Notes under the pieces: generated by a model
The model's database searches: none
The model's input: the letters and a program-made list of their open reading frames with translations, nothing else
What the model was told of the DNA's origin: nothing
Shown here: positions 27,417-38,400 of the stretch, piece after piece
Layout: each line of letters opens with the position of its first letter
How positions within the stretch are numbered: the stretch's first letter is position 1
Origin: Spirochaetales bacterium
GTDB taxonomy: Bacteria; Spirochaetota; Spirochaetia; DSM-2461
DNA length: 64,000 nt
Reading direction: 5' to 3'
Assembly: GCA_022360655.1 (NCBI GenBank)
Contig: JAKSCK010000237.1
Span: forward strand, 1-64,000
Position numbers and translations under genes: made by a program

Positions 27417-27650
27417 TTACATGGGTTTCTCTGGAACCGAACCATTCAGACGTTCAATCAAGGCAAAGGCAAGGGCCGCCCGTTGATTTCGATCATAGCG
27501 AGCTTCCAATTCTTCCAGAGCAAGCCGAAGGGCTCTTCCATTCTCAGAATCTTCAGTGAGAATTCCTTGGGTTCGCGCCATCTGGGCTTGATTGATGCAG
27601 TAAACGGACTCACCACCGGTGAGCTGTTGTTCAATATCAGCAATGGACAT
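27417..27650 (-). CDS. Small uncharacterised protein between the Fe-S carrier and Mrp genes
   Basis: MSIADIEQQLTGGESVYCINQAQMARTQGI...; ATG at 27650 overlaps the upstream stop region. Confidence 0.7.
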   Translation of the reverse strand: MSIADIEQQLTGGESVYCINQAQMARTQGILTEDSENGRALRLALEELEARYDRNQRAALAFALIERLNGSVPEKPM

Positions 27651-27651
27651 A

Positions 27652-27978
27652 TTAGGCCTGGAAACTTCCACCACAACCACATGTTTTTACAGCATGGGGA
27701 TTGATGAACCGGAAGCCGGATTTAACCAAATCATCCTCATAATCAATGGTGACCCCATCAAGATAACTGGCGCTATTCGGATCTGAGACAATTCGGATCT
27801 CTGCATCTTCAAACAGAACTTCATCCAGTGGAAGGCTCACAGAATCAATGGTGGCCCGGTAGGCCATACCGGAACATCCACCCGGTTCAACAGCTAAGCG
27901 AAGGGTATTGTCTATGCTCACATCCAAGTCTTTTAACCGCTCGTGGGCGGCAGAGGTGACATTGAGTCGTTCGATCAT
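27652..27978 (-). CDS. HesB/IscA/ErpA-type iron-sulfur cluster carrier
   Basis: VEPGGCSGMAYRATID and C-terminal NPHAVKTCGCGGSF (conserved CxnCxC). Confidence 0.93.
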   Translation of the reverse strand: MIERLNVTSAAHERLKDLDVSIDNTLRLAVEPGGCSGMAYRATIDSVSLPLDEVLFEDAEIRIVSDPNSASYLDGVTIDYEDDLVKSGFRFINPHAVKTCGCGGSFQA

Positions 27979-28203
27979 TGCAAACTCCTTGAATGATATA
28001 CTTAGGAATATATTACTTAGTTAGTTGTATATCAATTTATGAATATATCCTAGGACAAGGGATGAGCATCACACAATTTTTCCCGTTTTCAATGTAAGAA
28101 AACTTTTATACTCTCTTCTCGCCTATGAAATGGAACTCTCGGATGACATGTTCTAAAGATCAGGAATGAAATCTCTTGTCTCTTTCATCGTCTCAGCGAT
28201 ACT

Positions 28204-28872
28204 GTGCAGCTCTACATGGAGGTTGGAATGGAACTCACAACCCATCATTTGGTGGTTCATCAAGGCAAAACTCCTGTATTGAAGAATCTCTCTTTTTCCC
28301 TTCCAGCAGGCCATTCTTTGGTGATTCGTGGTACCAATGGCTGTGGAAAAACCACCCTGCTCCGAAGCCTTCTTGGATTACTACCAGTGAGTCATGGGGA
28401 GATTCGACTTAATCATATGATTATTGGCTCCCCCGAGTGGCTTAAGATACGTCATAAAATGGCTTGGGTTCCCCAGGAAGGGATTCTTCATCGCTTTCCT
28501 ATTTCCGCCTTAGAAGTGGTCACCATTGGAACGGCAGGAAGGAAGTTGAGAGCAAAACACCGAAAGGACATTGTGTTCTCAGCCCTCGAGTCTGTCGAAG
28601 CTCTGCATTTGCAACAGCGTTGCTATCACCGATTATCAGGAGGCGAACGTCAGCGTATATCCCTTGCCCGCTGCCTTGCTCAGGGGGCCGAAATTCTGCT
28701 CTTGGATGAGCCAGGAACAGGCTTGGATCAGGAGTCGCGTCATCGACTCTCCAATCTCCTATTGCAACTCAACAAACAGGGGGTCTCTCTTTTGGCCGTC
28801 ACCCATGATCAAGAACTGTTCTCTAACCAATCCTGGGAAACGAGGGTTCTCAAAGAAGGTCAATTATGCTGA
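28204..28872 (+). CDS. ABC transporter ATP-binding protein (metal/ABC-3 type)
   Basis: Walker A GTNGCGKTTL; LSGGERQRISLARCL; LLLDEPGTGLD; true start may be MELTTHHL. Confidence 0.9.
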   Translation: MQLYMEVGMELTTHHLVVHQGKTPVLKNLSFSLPAGHSLVIRGTNGCGKTTLLRSLLGLLPVSHGEIRLNHMIIGSPEWLKIRHKMAWVPQEGILHRFPISALEVVTIGTAGRKLRAKHRKDIVFSALESVEALHLQQRCYHRLSGGERQRISLARCLAQGAEILLLDEPGTGLDQESRHRLSNLLLQLNKQGVSLLAVTHDQELFSNQSWETRVLKEGQLC

Positions 28873-29693
28873 ACCTCCTGTCCTATCCACCAGTTCTTCG
28901 CGGTCTCTTTGTCCTTCTCACAGCCTCCGCCACCTTTCCCATTGCTGGGGCATGGGTGATTCGCCTCAACCTCCTCCCTTACCGGTTTATGCTCATGCAT
29001 GGGGCTTTGCTGGGAGGAGCATTAGGCTTGGCACTCAACCTTCCCCCACTCCTCTCTGTGATTGTTGTGAATCTACTCTTGGTGCTGTTGGCTGACCTTC
29101 TCACCAATCAGGGACATATGGATGGGGGGATGGCCACAATGGCTCTGATGATTGCCTCACTGGGCGGAGCCTCAGCACTGGCATCAGGAGCGGGAGTCTC
29201 TGCCCAAGAAACCACGAATCTGCTATGGGGTGATCTTTTTGCCGTATCACCAACAGAGGCCACGATGGCTTTGATCTTTTGCCTTGGGCTTGTGCTGTAT
29301 TCCCAAAAGGCTGATTTACAAATCTCCGCTCTGATTTTTGATCAGGACGTGGCCTATACCTCTGGTGTGAATTCTCAAAGAATCCACCGAACATTGCTTC
29401 TCATCACAGCCCTGACTGTGGCCTTTGCCATGCGTGTTGCCGGAGCCTTGCTATTGGATGCTCTGATGCTCGTGCCAGCCCTGGCCGCTTCTGTGAGCGC
29501 CCACAGCATGAAATCCCTCTATCGAAAATCTTCGTTAATTGGTCTTATTATTGGTGTCAGTGGTTTCATCCTCGCCTTAGCAACCAATCTTCCCGTAGGG
29601 GCATCAACAGCCCTTACTGGGGCTGTTGTTCTGGGGATATCCATCATCATGGCCCGAATCCCTCGGGCAAGGAGTCATCATGAAGAATTGTAA
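28866..29693 (+). CDS. ABC-3 family metal transporter permease (ZnuB-like)
   Basis: Hydrophobic 275 aa overlapping the ATPase gene; MRVAGALLLDALMLVPALAA motif. Confidence 0.85.
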   Translation: MLNLLSYPPVLRGLFVLLTASATFPIAGAWVIRLNLLPYRFMLMHGALLGGALGLALNLPPLLSVIVVNLLLVLLADLLTNQGHMDGGMATMALMIASLGGASALASGAGVSAQETTNLLWGDLFAVSPTEATMALIFCLGLVLYSQKADLQISALIFDQDVAYTSGVNSQRIHRTLLLITALTVAFAMRVAGALLLDALMLVPALAASVSAHSMKSLYRKSSLIGLIIGVSGFILALATNLPVGASTALTGAVVLGISIIMARIPRARSHHEEL

Positions 29694-30432
29694 GTTCTTC
29701 CGTTTTCTTTTTGGGATGCTATTTCTTCTCATGGCCTCCCTTTCCTTGGGAGCCCAGAATCTCAAGGTTGTGGCCACTACAGAATGGACCGCAGCCTTTT
29801 GTCGAGCGGCAGGAATTGAGTCGGTGTATACTTTGGCACCATCGGCTCTCCGCCATCCCCCAGACTATGGTTTACGCCCGGCTGATATTCCCGTTCTTGC
29901 AGAGGCGGACTTTATTGTGTTTGCCGGTTATGAGGGAATGATGGAACGAATTCGCTCCACAGCTCCCAAGGCCCAGCTCATCAAAATCACCACCACTTAT
30001 GCCCCCAAGGATATTGTGGCATCCGTCACCCTTTTGGCTGAACGTGCGGGCACTCAGGGGGCCGCTCAGCAAGGTCTTAAAGAGATTCAAGAGGCCTGGG
30101 ATGAGGGACGTGAGATGGTGCTTCAAGCAGGTCTTGCGGGAAAAAATGTGGCAGCCCATGTGTTTCAGGCCCCCTTTCTTAAACAAATGGGAATGACCAT
30201 TGTTCACCGTTTTGGTCCCATGCCTCCCACTCCTGCCAACATTGCCAAGGCCGCAAAAAGTGGTGCCGAATTGGTGGTGGACAATTGGCATAATCCAGTT
30301 TCTTCCCCCATCCGCGAGGTGCTTCCTGAAACGCTTTATGCGGAGCTATTCAACTTTCCAGGACGATTAGACACGGTGGATCTGAAGGACGTGATTTGCG
30401 CCAACGCCAAGCTGTTCATCCAGGCCCAGTAA
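29680..30432 (+). CDS. Metal ABC transporter substrate-binding protein (ZnuA/TroA-like, divergent)
   Basis: Signal peptide; NLKVVATTEWTAAFCRAAGIES...HPPDYGLRPADIPVLAEADFIVFAG; overlaps permease stop. Confidence 0.75.
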   Translation: MKNCKFFRFLFGMLFLLMASLSLGAQNLKVVATTEWTAAFCRAAGIESVYTLAPSALRHPPDYGLRPADIPVLAEADFIVFAGYEGMMERIRSTAPKAQLIKITTTYAPKDIVASVTLLAERAGTQGAAQQGLKEIQEAWDEGREMVLQAGLAGKNVAAHVFQAPFLKQMGMTIVHRFGPMPPTPANIAKAAKSGAELVVDNWHNPVSSPIREVLPETLYAELFNFPGRLDTVDLKDVICANAKLFIQAQ

Positions 30433-30439
30433 TCACAGA

Positions 30440-30469
30440 ACCCCTTCCCCGCAGAGGCGAGGAAGGGGT
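30440..30469. terminator. Hairpin between convergent genes
   Basis: ACCCCTTCC/GGAAGGGGT. Confidence 0.6.
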
Positions 30470-30477
30470 CGATTTCA

Positions 30478-33400
30478 TCAAAGAAGTCCCAAACGCAATC
30501 CAACCGAAAAGGTAAAAGCCGGTTCCGTGTTCACATCAGAGGAAAAGAACCACATTCGCCCTTCAAGATAAGGCGCCAAATAGGTGAGAAAACGCCGATT
30601 CGCAAAGGTAATTTTAGGAATTTCTGTCTGGAGAACCACAGCGGACATCACCCCTCCACCGGCCGAACCCAGGGACGTAAAATAGGTGAAATTGGCCCCA
30701 ATGGCCAAGGAGAGCGAAATGGGCTCCCAAGAGGGACCCCACCAATACCCCAGGGGAAGATACACCATGTTGGCCAACAAGGTGGCTCCAACAGCGGCAC
30801 CTGAAACTCGAGCTGGAAGGGTTTTGCCTTTCACCGTGACATGATCGGGAGCCCAACCTGCACTCACCTGCAGTTTGACATTGTCATCAAAGAAGGTGAG
30901 TCCCAGTCCGGCATTCACCCAGGTGGCCCCCAGAGCCGCCACATCAAGGTACATGCCTTGAACAAAGGATGGCACCTCATACCGTCCCGAGGAGCCAGGG
31001 CGCACAGAAACCGAGACATCTTTTAAAGCTCGATCATCCTCTGACTGCCCAGAAATCAGGAGTTCTCCATTAAAACGTCCATCAGCAGGAGATTCATCCA
31101 AACTCAATTCTGGTGGGGTTTTATCCAGTCGAAGAATGGTTCGGGCATAGGCCCATTCGTCATTCTGGAAACCTGCACGCACCAAGAGGGAAAGAGTCCC
31201 ATCCGAAAGATCAGAGGTGTCTAAAAGATATTTCCAATCCTCTTTTCCACCGGCCCTTTTGAACGTTAATCCTCCATCAAAACTCAGCTCAATAGAAAGG
31301 GCTTTAGGGGCTTTGATTTTATTAGAACGTTGAGAAGACGGTTCCTGAGATGGTTCATTTTGGTCTACAGAATGGTTCTCATCCTCCAACCAATAACCAC
31401 ATTGTCCTGTGATTTGGGGATATTCTCCCACAGCAGAGAAGGGAGGAAGGGAGTTTATGAGCACCCAAGGCCCCTCTTCTTTCAGAGTGAATTGCCTCTC
31501 CTTACCCTGGATGCGATCTGAACCAGCCAGCACATCGACACGAATACTCCGATTCCCTGCCGGAAGTTCTCCAGGAGAAAAGAGACGCTCAAACAAGCCC
31601 TCATCACCAAATTCAAGAGGACCATAATCTTTGCCATCCACCACCAGAAGAAGAGTATCTGAGGCTTGGACCCCTTCCACATGACCGGCAAGATGGAAGT
31701 AAGGACCTTCTTCTCCCCCCTCTAGGGGAAGAGTCAGGAAGGGCTGCACCACCCGGGTTCCACTGCCTATGAGAAGACTACGCGTCACAGCTGTGGAATT
31801 CCCAGCTTGGTCCACCGCTTCCATTCGTAACAGAACGGGTCCACTCTCCAAAACAGGAAGTTCAAGTTTTTTGTGGAAGACACCTTTTTCTGAAAGAACC
31901 CCTTCCACCAAAGTGGTTCCATCACGTTCCAAAACATAGTGAAAAGATGCAAGCCCTCCCGGTTCTACAAGACGCCCTTCCAACACCATGGATCCTGCAA
32001 CCTCCAATCCTTCTGGAGGCTGGCTCAACTGGAGGCGCGGCGCTTGATTATCCACATCCAGGATTCCTGCCAGCAAAGCCTCATCTCCGGCTCCATCCAC
32101 CACCTTCACCAACAGAGAATGCACACCATCTTCCAACACCGAGGTATCTAAGACATAGAACCATTCCACTGGCTTCTGTTGATTGTTAAAGAGAGAATCC
32201 AAGTTCTGGAGAGAGTCTGAATCCTTGTCTTGGGAAAGACGCTGAGTGGAGTCCCCTTCTGCATCAAGAGATTCGCCAGCCTCTTCCTCAGATTCCTGCT
32301 GGGAAGGAGTTTCACTGGAATTTCGTTCAGGAAAATTCTCTGAAGTAAGATTGGACAAAGAATGGATGTCATCAGCCGACACCATCCCATCCGCTTGGGC
32401 TGCTACAAAGGTTTGACCATGATCAAAGGACAGCAACACAGATTGAATCCCATTCTCATCCTGTGCAATTCCTGATATTCGGGTGGCATGGCGAGCTGGC
32501 AATCCCACAACAGGTTCCAGAATCTCCACATGGGCTTCTTTTCGAGAAAGCTGGAAAACAACCAAAGATGGTGCACTGATGTTTCCTACAGCATCTTCGG
32601 CTTCCACCTCAAGTCGATGTGTTCCATCCTCCAATTCACCAAGAGGAAGAGGAACTCGGAATGACGATCCTCCTGGCAACTCTCGCCAATACCCTCCATC
32701 CACCCGCCAACGCACCTGGGCCACCGTATCATCATCCATCACAAGGCCAGCCAAATCCACAGGACCTCGAACAACAGATCCCGGAACAGGAGTTTGAATG
32801 ACTGTATGTGGTGCATCAATTTGAGCATTGTATTCAAGATTCAAAGGCTCTTTAAAACGATTCCCCGCTTCATCCTCTGCCACCAAGGAAAGCTCGCCGC
32901 TTTCTGCCCCAATCTCCAAAGGCAAAACCCAGTATTGGCTTTTCAAAGAGGCTTGAGCAATGATGTTCTCTTGGGAATCCTCCACATACAGTTCTGCTGG
33001 CCACTCCTGGTTTTTCCATTGATACAAGAGAGTCGCTCGCGCCCCCATTGTGGTGGGGGTCATGGCCTCCTTAATAGGCTCTGGCACCGTGGTATCAATC
33101 GTGAGGGGAGCAATGTGTTCGGAGTGATTCCCTGAATCATCAAAGGCTTGAATCACCAGCAGTCCAGAAGCATCTGATTGATACTCAGGATTCAACTCAA
33201 AGGAAAAAATCCTTTGGTCTCCATCTTCTTCAAGAGAGATTTCTTGGGGAGCTTGATCTTGGAATTTCCAAGTGAGCTTGGCCACGCCTCCCTCATCTTG
33301 AACCGTTCCCTTCACCGTAAGCGTTTCTCGAACCCATTCCGGGATGGGCTCATCAAGTAGAAGAACTGGTGGTGTAAAATCCGTTTGCACTTGAAAGGTT

Positions 33401-35400
33401 TTTGACCGTGAACCATCTGGAAGAACAAGAGCCAAAGGGGGACTGGTTCCCATTTCACCAGCCTCAATTTTTAAGGACGACCCCTCAGCGCGCAAACGCG
33501 CTATCGGGGTTTCCGGAACAAGAACAGCACCCAGAGCGGAGTCTCTGGTCCAACCTTCCAGTTCAGCACCGAGCACAAGTGGGAATACACCCGAATCCGA
33601 GGGAAGCGCTATTTCAATGGCATCAGAATACTGGCGTGGATTGGTCAAAAGACCTGTCTCATCAGGAGCCCCTTCTTGAAAGATTCCCGTTGCCAGAGGA
33701 ATTAAGGGTTGAAAACCATCCGTTCCCTGGAGTTCAAAACGCCATACTCGTGCTTCTTTACTTTTTGGGATTCGCAAAGTAAAGCCATGATGAGTGGGAT
33801 CCTCCACCAAGGATTTAAGAGAAAGCCTTTGTTCACTGCCATCCTCTCCAAGACAGAGAAGAGTTAAGCCTCGGTTGACAGAAGAAATCACAGAACCAGT
33901 GATCTCACCTCCATTCATGGGGAACACCATTCCAGGTTTCCACGGTTCACTCTCTTCGAATCCAGCAAAGGACACCGAATGGAGCGTGATGTAGGAAGGA
34001 GGGGGAACACGTAAAAGAGGAATCATTATTTTTTCCCCAAGAATACCGTGAGAATCTTCCCCCTGAATCGTCAATACCGATTCTCCAGCTCTTCCTGCTG
34101 GAACGTTTAATGTCCAGAGCCCCCCCACATCATCTATGCGTCCGGTCTCTTCCCCATAGGTCCAGAGAAGGGTCCCCTCTCCATCATCATCTTGAAAGGA
34201 TCCTGTGAGAACAAAGCTTTGGGTCTTTACCCTCTGAGGAAGTTCATCCCCCCCATCCCATTCCACAATGGGGCGGTCAGCCTCCCGATCAACGGGTATA
34301 CGGGGCTTGATTTCTGTGATGTTTCCCGCTCCATCCTTGGCTTGAATCCGTACATCGATTTGAGAAGCATTTCCAGGAAGGATGAGATCAAATGTCCATC
34401 GAGAATCGCCCCTTCTCAAAGGCACTTCAAGGGGAGCTTCTTTTGGCAGAAGAATTTGAAGAGACTCCACCCCCGAAGGGTCGGACACATGTCCACTCAA
34501 AAAGACATTTCCAGGAACGGGTGAATAAGATTTCTCCTCCTTTATGGGAAAATCCAATTCCAATAAAGGGCCACCATTGTCCACAAAGAACAGAAAGGGA
34601 ACTTGAGATTGTAAACCTTGAGAATCAGTGGAACGGAACCACCACACCACTGGGCCGTCTTCTATTTTCCGAGAATCAACGGGAAGAGAAAAGGAAACTT
34701 GCGTAGGAGAACTCTTCTTTCGAAATGATAAGGGAATCCATTCTTCTCCACCATCTTGAGACAGCTCTAATGAAGCCATTCCATTGCTGTCTTCAAACTG
34801 TCCTTTAAAAACAGATTTGCCGGAAATAACTGTTCCAGAAACAGGACTCTCAATGCCGCCTCGAGGAGCTCCCATATCCACGATGAAAGGAAGTTGAATG
34901 ACATCACTCTCGATACCATTGATGTCAAAAGAACGTGCCTCAAGAACATGGGCTCCATCTCCAAAAGCTTCCACATCCAAAACAATGGACCAAGAGGTTT
35001 TTCCTGAAGCCTCATGCCATTGCCCTTCATCCACCCGAACTTCCACCCGGGACACACCATCATCATCAAGAGCTGTTCCGATGATGGGTAAGCGCCGGCC
35101 AACATGGGCATGGGGCTTTGGGTGAGCGATGGCTAAAAGTGGAACATCCGTCTGAGGATCAACAGTAAAGTCAAACGGGCCTTCCAAGCGCACATTTCCG
35201 GCCTCGTCCTCACTCCGAACAATGAGGTTATGCTTCCCTTCCTCAAGTTCATCCAAGTTGATGGAAAATGACCAATGGGAATCGCCATCCACCGGCTCAA
35301 AGGCATATTCTTCTGCATTCCCTCCTGCAAAGAGGGGCAGAAGAACTGCAAAAAACAGAGGTAATATCACTGCAGACTTTTTATGATGATTTTTATTCAT
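30478..35400 (-). CDS. Large Ig-like repeat protein with putative C-terminal outer-membrane beta-barrel
   Basis: 1640 aa, N-terminal signal; repeated VxVDGGxWxxL...DGxHxLxVxAxDxxGN modules; last ~160 aa alternate in barrel style and end ...FTFSVGLRLGLL. Confidence 0.85.
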   Translation of the reverse strand: MNKNHHKKSAVILPLFFAVLLPLFAGGNAEEYAFEPVDGDSHWSFSINLDELEEGKHNLIVRSEDEAGNVRLEGPFDFTVDPQTDVPLLAIAHPKPHAHVGRRLPIIGTALDDDGVSRVEVRVDEGQWHEASGKTSWSIVLDVEAFGDGAHVLEARSFDINGIESDVIQLPFIVDMGAPRGGIESPVSGTVISGKSVFKGQFEDSNGMASLELSQDGGEEWIPLSFRKKSSPTQVSFSLPVDSRKIEDGPVVWWFRSTDSQGLQSQVPFLFFVDNGGPLLELDFPIKEEKSYSPVPGNVFLSGHVSDPSGVESLQILLPKEAPLEVPLRRGDSRWTFDLILPGNASQIDVRIQAKDGAGNITEIKPRIPVDREADRPIVEWDGGDELPQRVKTQSFVLTGSFQDDDGEGTLLWTYGEETGRIDDVGGLWTLNVPAGRAGESVLTIQGEDSHGILGEKIMIPLLRVPPPSYITLHSVSFAGFEESEPWKPGMVFPMNGGEITGSVISSVNRGLTLLCLGEDGSEQRLSLKSLVEDPTHHGFTLRIPKSKEARVWRFELQGTDGFQPLIPLATGIFQEGAPDETGLLTNPRQYSDAIEIALPSDSGVFPLVLGAELEGWTRDSALGAVLVPETPIARLRAEGSSLKIEAGEMGTSPPLALVLPDGSRSKTFQVQTDFTPPVLLLDEPIPEWVRETLTVKGTVQDEGGVAKLTWKFQDQAPQEISLEEDGDQRIFSFELNPEYQSDASGLLVIQAFDDSGNHSEHIAPLTIDTTVPEPIKEAMTPTTMGARATLLYQWKNQEWPAELYVEDSQENIIAQASLKSQYWVLPLEIGAESGELSLVAEDEAGNRFKEPLNLEYNAQIDAPHTVIQTPVPGSVVRGPVDLAGLVMDDDTVAQVRWRVDGGYWRELPGGSSFRVPLPLGELEDGTHRLEVEAEDAVGNISAPSLVVFQLSRKEAHVEILEPVVGLPARHATRISGIAQDENGIQSVLLSFDHGQTFVAAQADGMVSADDIHSLSNLTSENFPERNSSETPSQQESEEEAGESLDAEGDSTQRLSQDKDSDSLQNLDSLFNNQQKPVEWFYVLDTSVLEDGVHSLLVKVVDGAGDEALLAGILDVDNQAPRLQLSQPPEGLEVAGSMVLEGRLVEPGGLASFHYVLERDGTTLVEGVLSEKGVFHKKLELPVLESGPVLLRMEAVDQAGNSTAVTRSLLIGSGTRVVQPFLTLPLEGGEEGPYFHLAGHVEGVQASDTLLLVVDGKDYGPLEFGDEGLFERLFSPGELPAGNRSIRVDVLAGSDRIQGKERQFTLKEEGPWVLINSLPPFSAVGEYPQITGQCGYWLEDENHSVDQNEPSQEPSSQRSNKIKAPKALSIELSFDGGLTFKRAGGKEDWKYLLDTSDLSDGTLSLLVRAGFQNDEWAYARTILRLDKTPPELSLDESPADGRFNGELLISGQSEDDRALKDVSVSVRPGSSGRYEVPSFVQGMYLDVAALGATWVNAGLGLTFFDDNVKLQVSAGWAPDHVTVKGKTLPARVSGAAVGATLLANMVYLPLGYWWGPSWEPISLSLAIGANFTYFTSLGSAGGGVMSAVVLQTEIPKITFANRRFLTYLAPYLEGRMWFFSSDVNTEPAFTFSVGLRLGLL

Positions 35401-35437
35401 ATTCCCCCCTTGCTGTCAGAAACATGTTTGTGAGAAT

Positions 35438-38400
35438 TCAAAGTTCTGGTCTCAGCTGAACATAACGGTATTCGTTGGAATGAAAACCAATCGCCATATC
35501 ATAATTTCTATCCCCATTGGACTTTGGCCAGGCTGCAGTGGAAATTCGCTCACCATCCACAACATGGAACAGAGGAACTGTTCCTTGCTCCCAGTCATCC
35601 TCTCCTTCCCGGAGGGCATATTTCAGGCCCTGGAAGGTGCCAACATTAGAGGAATTGAGATAACCCACAACTGGTATGTCCTGAGTTCCAATGGTGAGCA
35701 AATCCAAATCTGCCTGGGCCCCAACGTTTCCAACACTGTCCACAATCTCTGTCTTCTCAACAGAACCTGTGGAGAGTTGAACTTGGAAATACATCAAATC
35801 CCCTGTGGAAACTTTGTAGGCCGTCACATGGGCTGTGTTTTCTGAGTCCACCCGCACACTGGGATATTTTCCAATGTAGCTGGATGGGTTTGTGATGTTA
35901 TGAGTGGTCCATTCAGCTGAATGATCCGTAGGTGGTGTTTCACCTGTGGCATAGGCCAACTTAAGAGCGCTGTTTTTTGTGTCGTAATACACAATGACAG
36001 GCTTGCCATCTTTATCCACCGTGATGTCACTGTATTCCCCTACATCACTGGGATCAGTGGAGGGTTCTGTACCATCAACGATGTTCTCATCCCATTTGCC
36101 ATTCTCATAAATATACTCACGGTTATTTGAGGCCGTATTTTGTGCATTACTAAAAGTCAGATTATAAATGGACGTTCCATCATCCGAGAAACGCGCGTAC
36201 TTTAATGCGTTTGAATGGCTATCATAATAGGAAATATGAATGATATCCCCATTCACAAACATACGAGGATTTTGGAACTGCCAGAGCTTTTTATCTTCTG
36301 AGAATCGCTCAACTTCTTCTAATCGATTGGTTGAATAAGGATTTCCGTTCCAACCATCCCAGAGTTCCGCGTTTTCTCCCCAAAGAACAAGCCCACCACT
36401 GCCAGTATTCCAAGCACCATCATATGTACCGCCACCAAAGAAGTTTGCTAAATACACAACATACTGTTTTCCCGCTTCACTGATGCCAATATCTGTGTAC
36501 TCGGCAGGATCATATTTATGAAAAATTTCTGATTGCGCTGTATTGTTTGCAATATAAACATCTGCGTCGCTGTATTCTGACCAAGAGGCCCAGAGGCCCC
36601 CATCCAAAGGATTCGCGGTCAGTGCTCCATGAACCGCTCCAGAGCTTCCCGTGATGGATTCATCCACCTTCCAAACACTGAGGTATCGGTCATCGTTCCA
36701 GAGAGTACCAGAAGGGTTGGCCTCTTGGTTAAAGGTTTGGCTGTTATCATTGGAATGATTCATCATGGGGATCTCATTCACTTTCAGAGCCAATAAACCA
36801 GAATTTTCTATGACACCATCCAAATTTGTAAGCAACACAGAAACCTGCTGGGACCAGTCTGCATTGGAGTCCCCATTGTTGGCGTATTGATTTCCAATAA
36901 GATCAGTAGAAGAGGCTCCTCCTTGGCCAGTTAAGGAAACGGTTGCCGTATTTTCTGCTGTACCAAGGTTGTATCCACGAAGCACAATCCTTGTTCCTGT
37001 TCCTTCTGGAACAGGGTAACGTCCTTTTTGGGTTCTCAGAATCTCGGTGCTGTCATTAAGTAAAATGGTGGTGATATAGGGCATCACATCCACCGTCATA
37101 GAGTTGAATGGTTCTGAAAGATCACTCAACTCTTGAAGTACTTCAGGACTGGCATTGTTCCCAAAATCGGTCACACGGACTTTGACATCCACATTGTTTT
37201 GTGCCGTTGTTGCAATCTCTTCCGTGTTCCATTGATAAGTAAAATCCACGATGTGGCCTGAAGATTCAGTGAAACTCCAACTGGTGATTTCTGCATTCAC
37301 TCCTGCAGGGGCTTTCAAGCCTCCAGAGGCCTCCAAAGAGGCATCATCCCACACAAATAAATCAAAAGGATTTCCACCATTCAGGCCATCAATTTGAAGA
37401 GTCACATTCTGGATTCTTTGGTCATCGGAAACCCGGCCAGTCAGTAGAACCGTTCCACTCACATCCGCATCATTATTGTTGTAACCACCACCAAGTCCTG
37501 CGGGTTGCAAACGTCCTGTACGGCCTGCCGCACTGGTCACGGAACCTTGATTGAGGTGGAACAATCGGGCTGTAGGAGCCACAGAATCGGTGTTGGCCAC
37601 ATCCACAGAAAATTCCTGAATGGCCGTCAGTTGAGCCGAATCTGTGATTTGAAGCAAGAACGGACGATTCTCTCCATCTGGAATCCCCGCAAAATCAGCG
37701 GTTCCTAAAGAAATGGTTAAATCCTCTCCAAAAGTTCCTTCTTTGAGTGCTGTGGCTGAGCCAATATTTGCGAGAGGCGTATCATAAAAAAGGGCATAGC
37801 TTAATGTGCCATTACCCCCACTCACCGTGGGCGTCATCACAAAGAGATCATTCCGAACCGTGAATGCCCCTGGTCCAACGTAGATTTCAGTTTCATTGAA
37901 ATTCGAACTGGAATCAGAAGCATCACCATCTCCATTGAGATCGGTTGAAATTTTCAGACTGTTGATGGCAGGACCATTATTTGCCAGAGCAATTGGTTGA
38001 ACATAGTGGGCTGTATTCCCCCCATGATCGTAGGCCACATAGTGCACATTCACGCTACCATCAGGAATAATGGTGGAATCCAAAACAACGCCCCAATCCC
38101 AGGCCAAACCACTCACCAGGTTCTCAGAATATCCATCACCATCGCCATTTCCACCGTTCTCATCCCACTGCTCAATGACACTGTCAATCACCATGATGGC
38201 GGAAGATTGATCTGGATACAGTGCACTATGGGATCCTGAATTTCCATGATCAAAATTCCGAGTACTCATGGGCACATCTCCCTGAGTACTGTGTGTGGAG
38301 TAGGTGTACGTAGAGGACCCATCTGGGTTGTAGGCCATTCCTCCTCGCTCAAGGTACACCTCCACTTTGGCAATACCACTCACAGAACCCACATCCTTAA

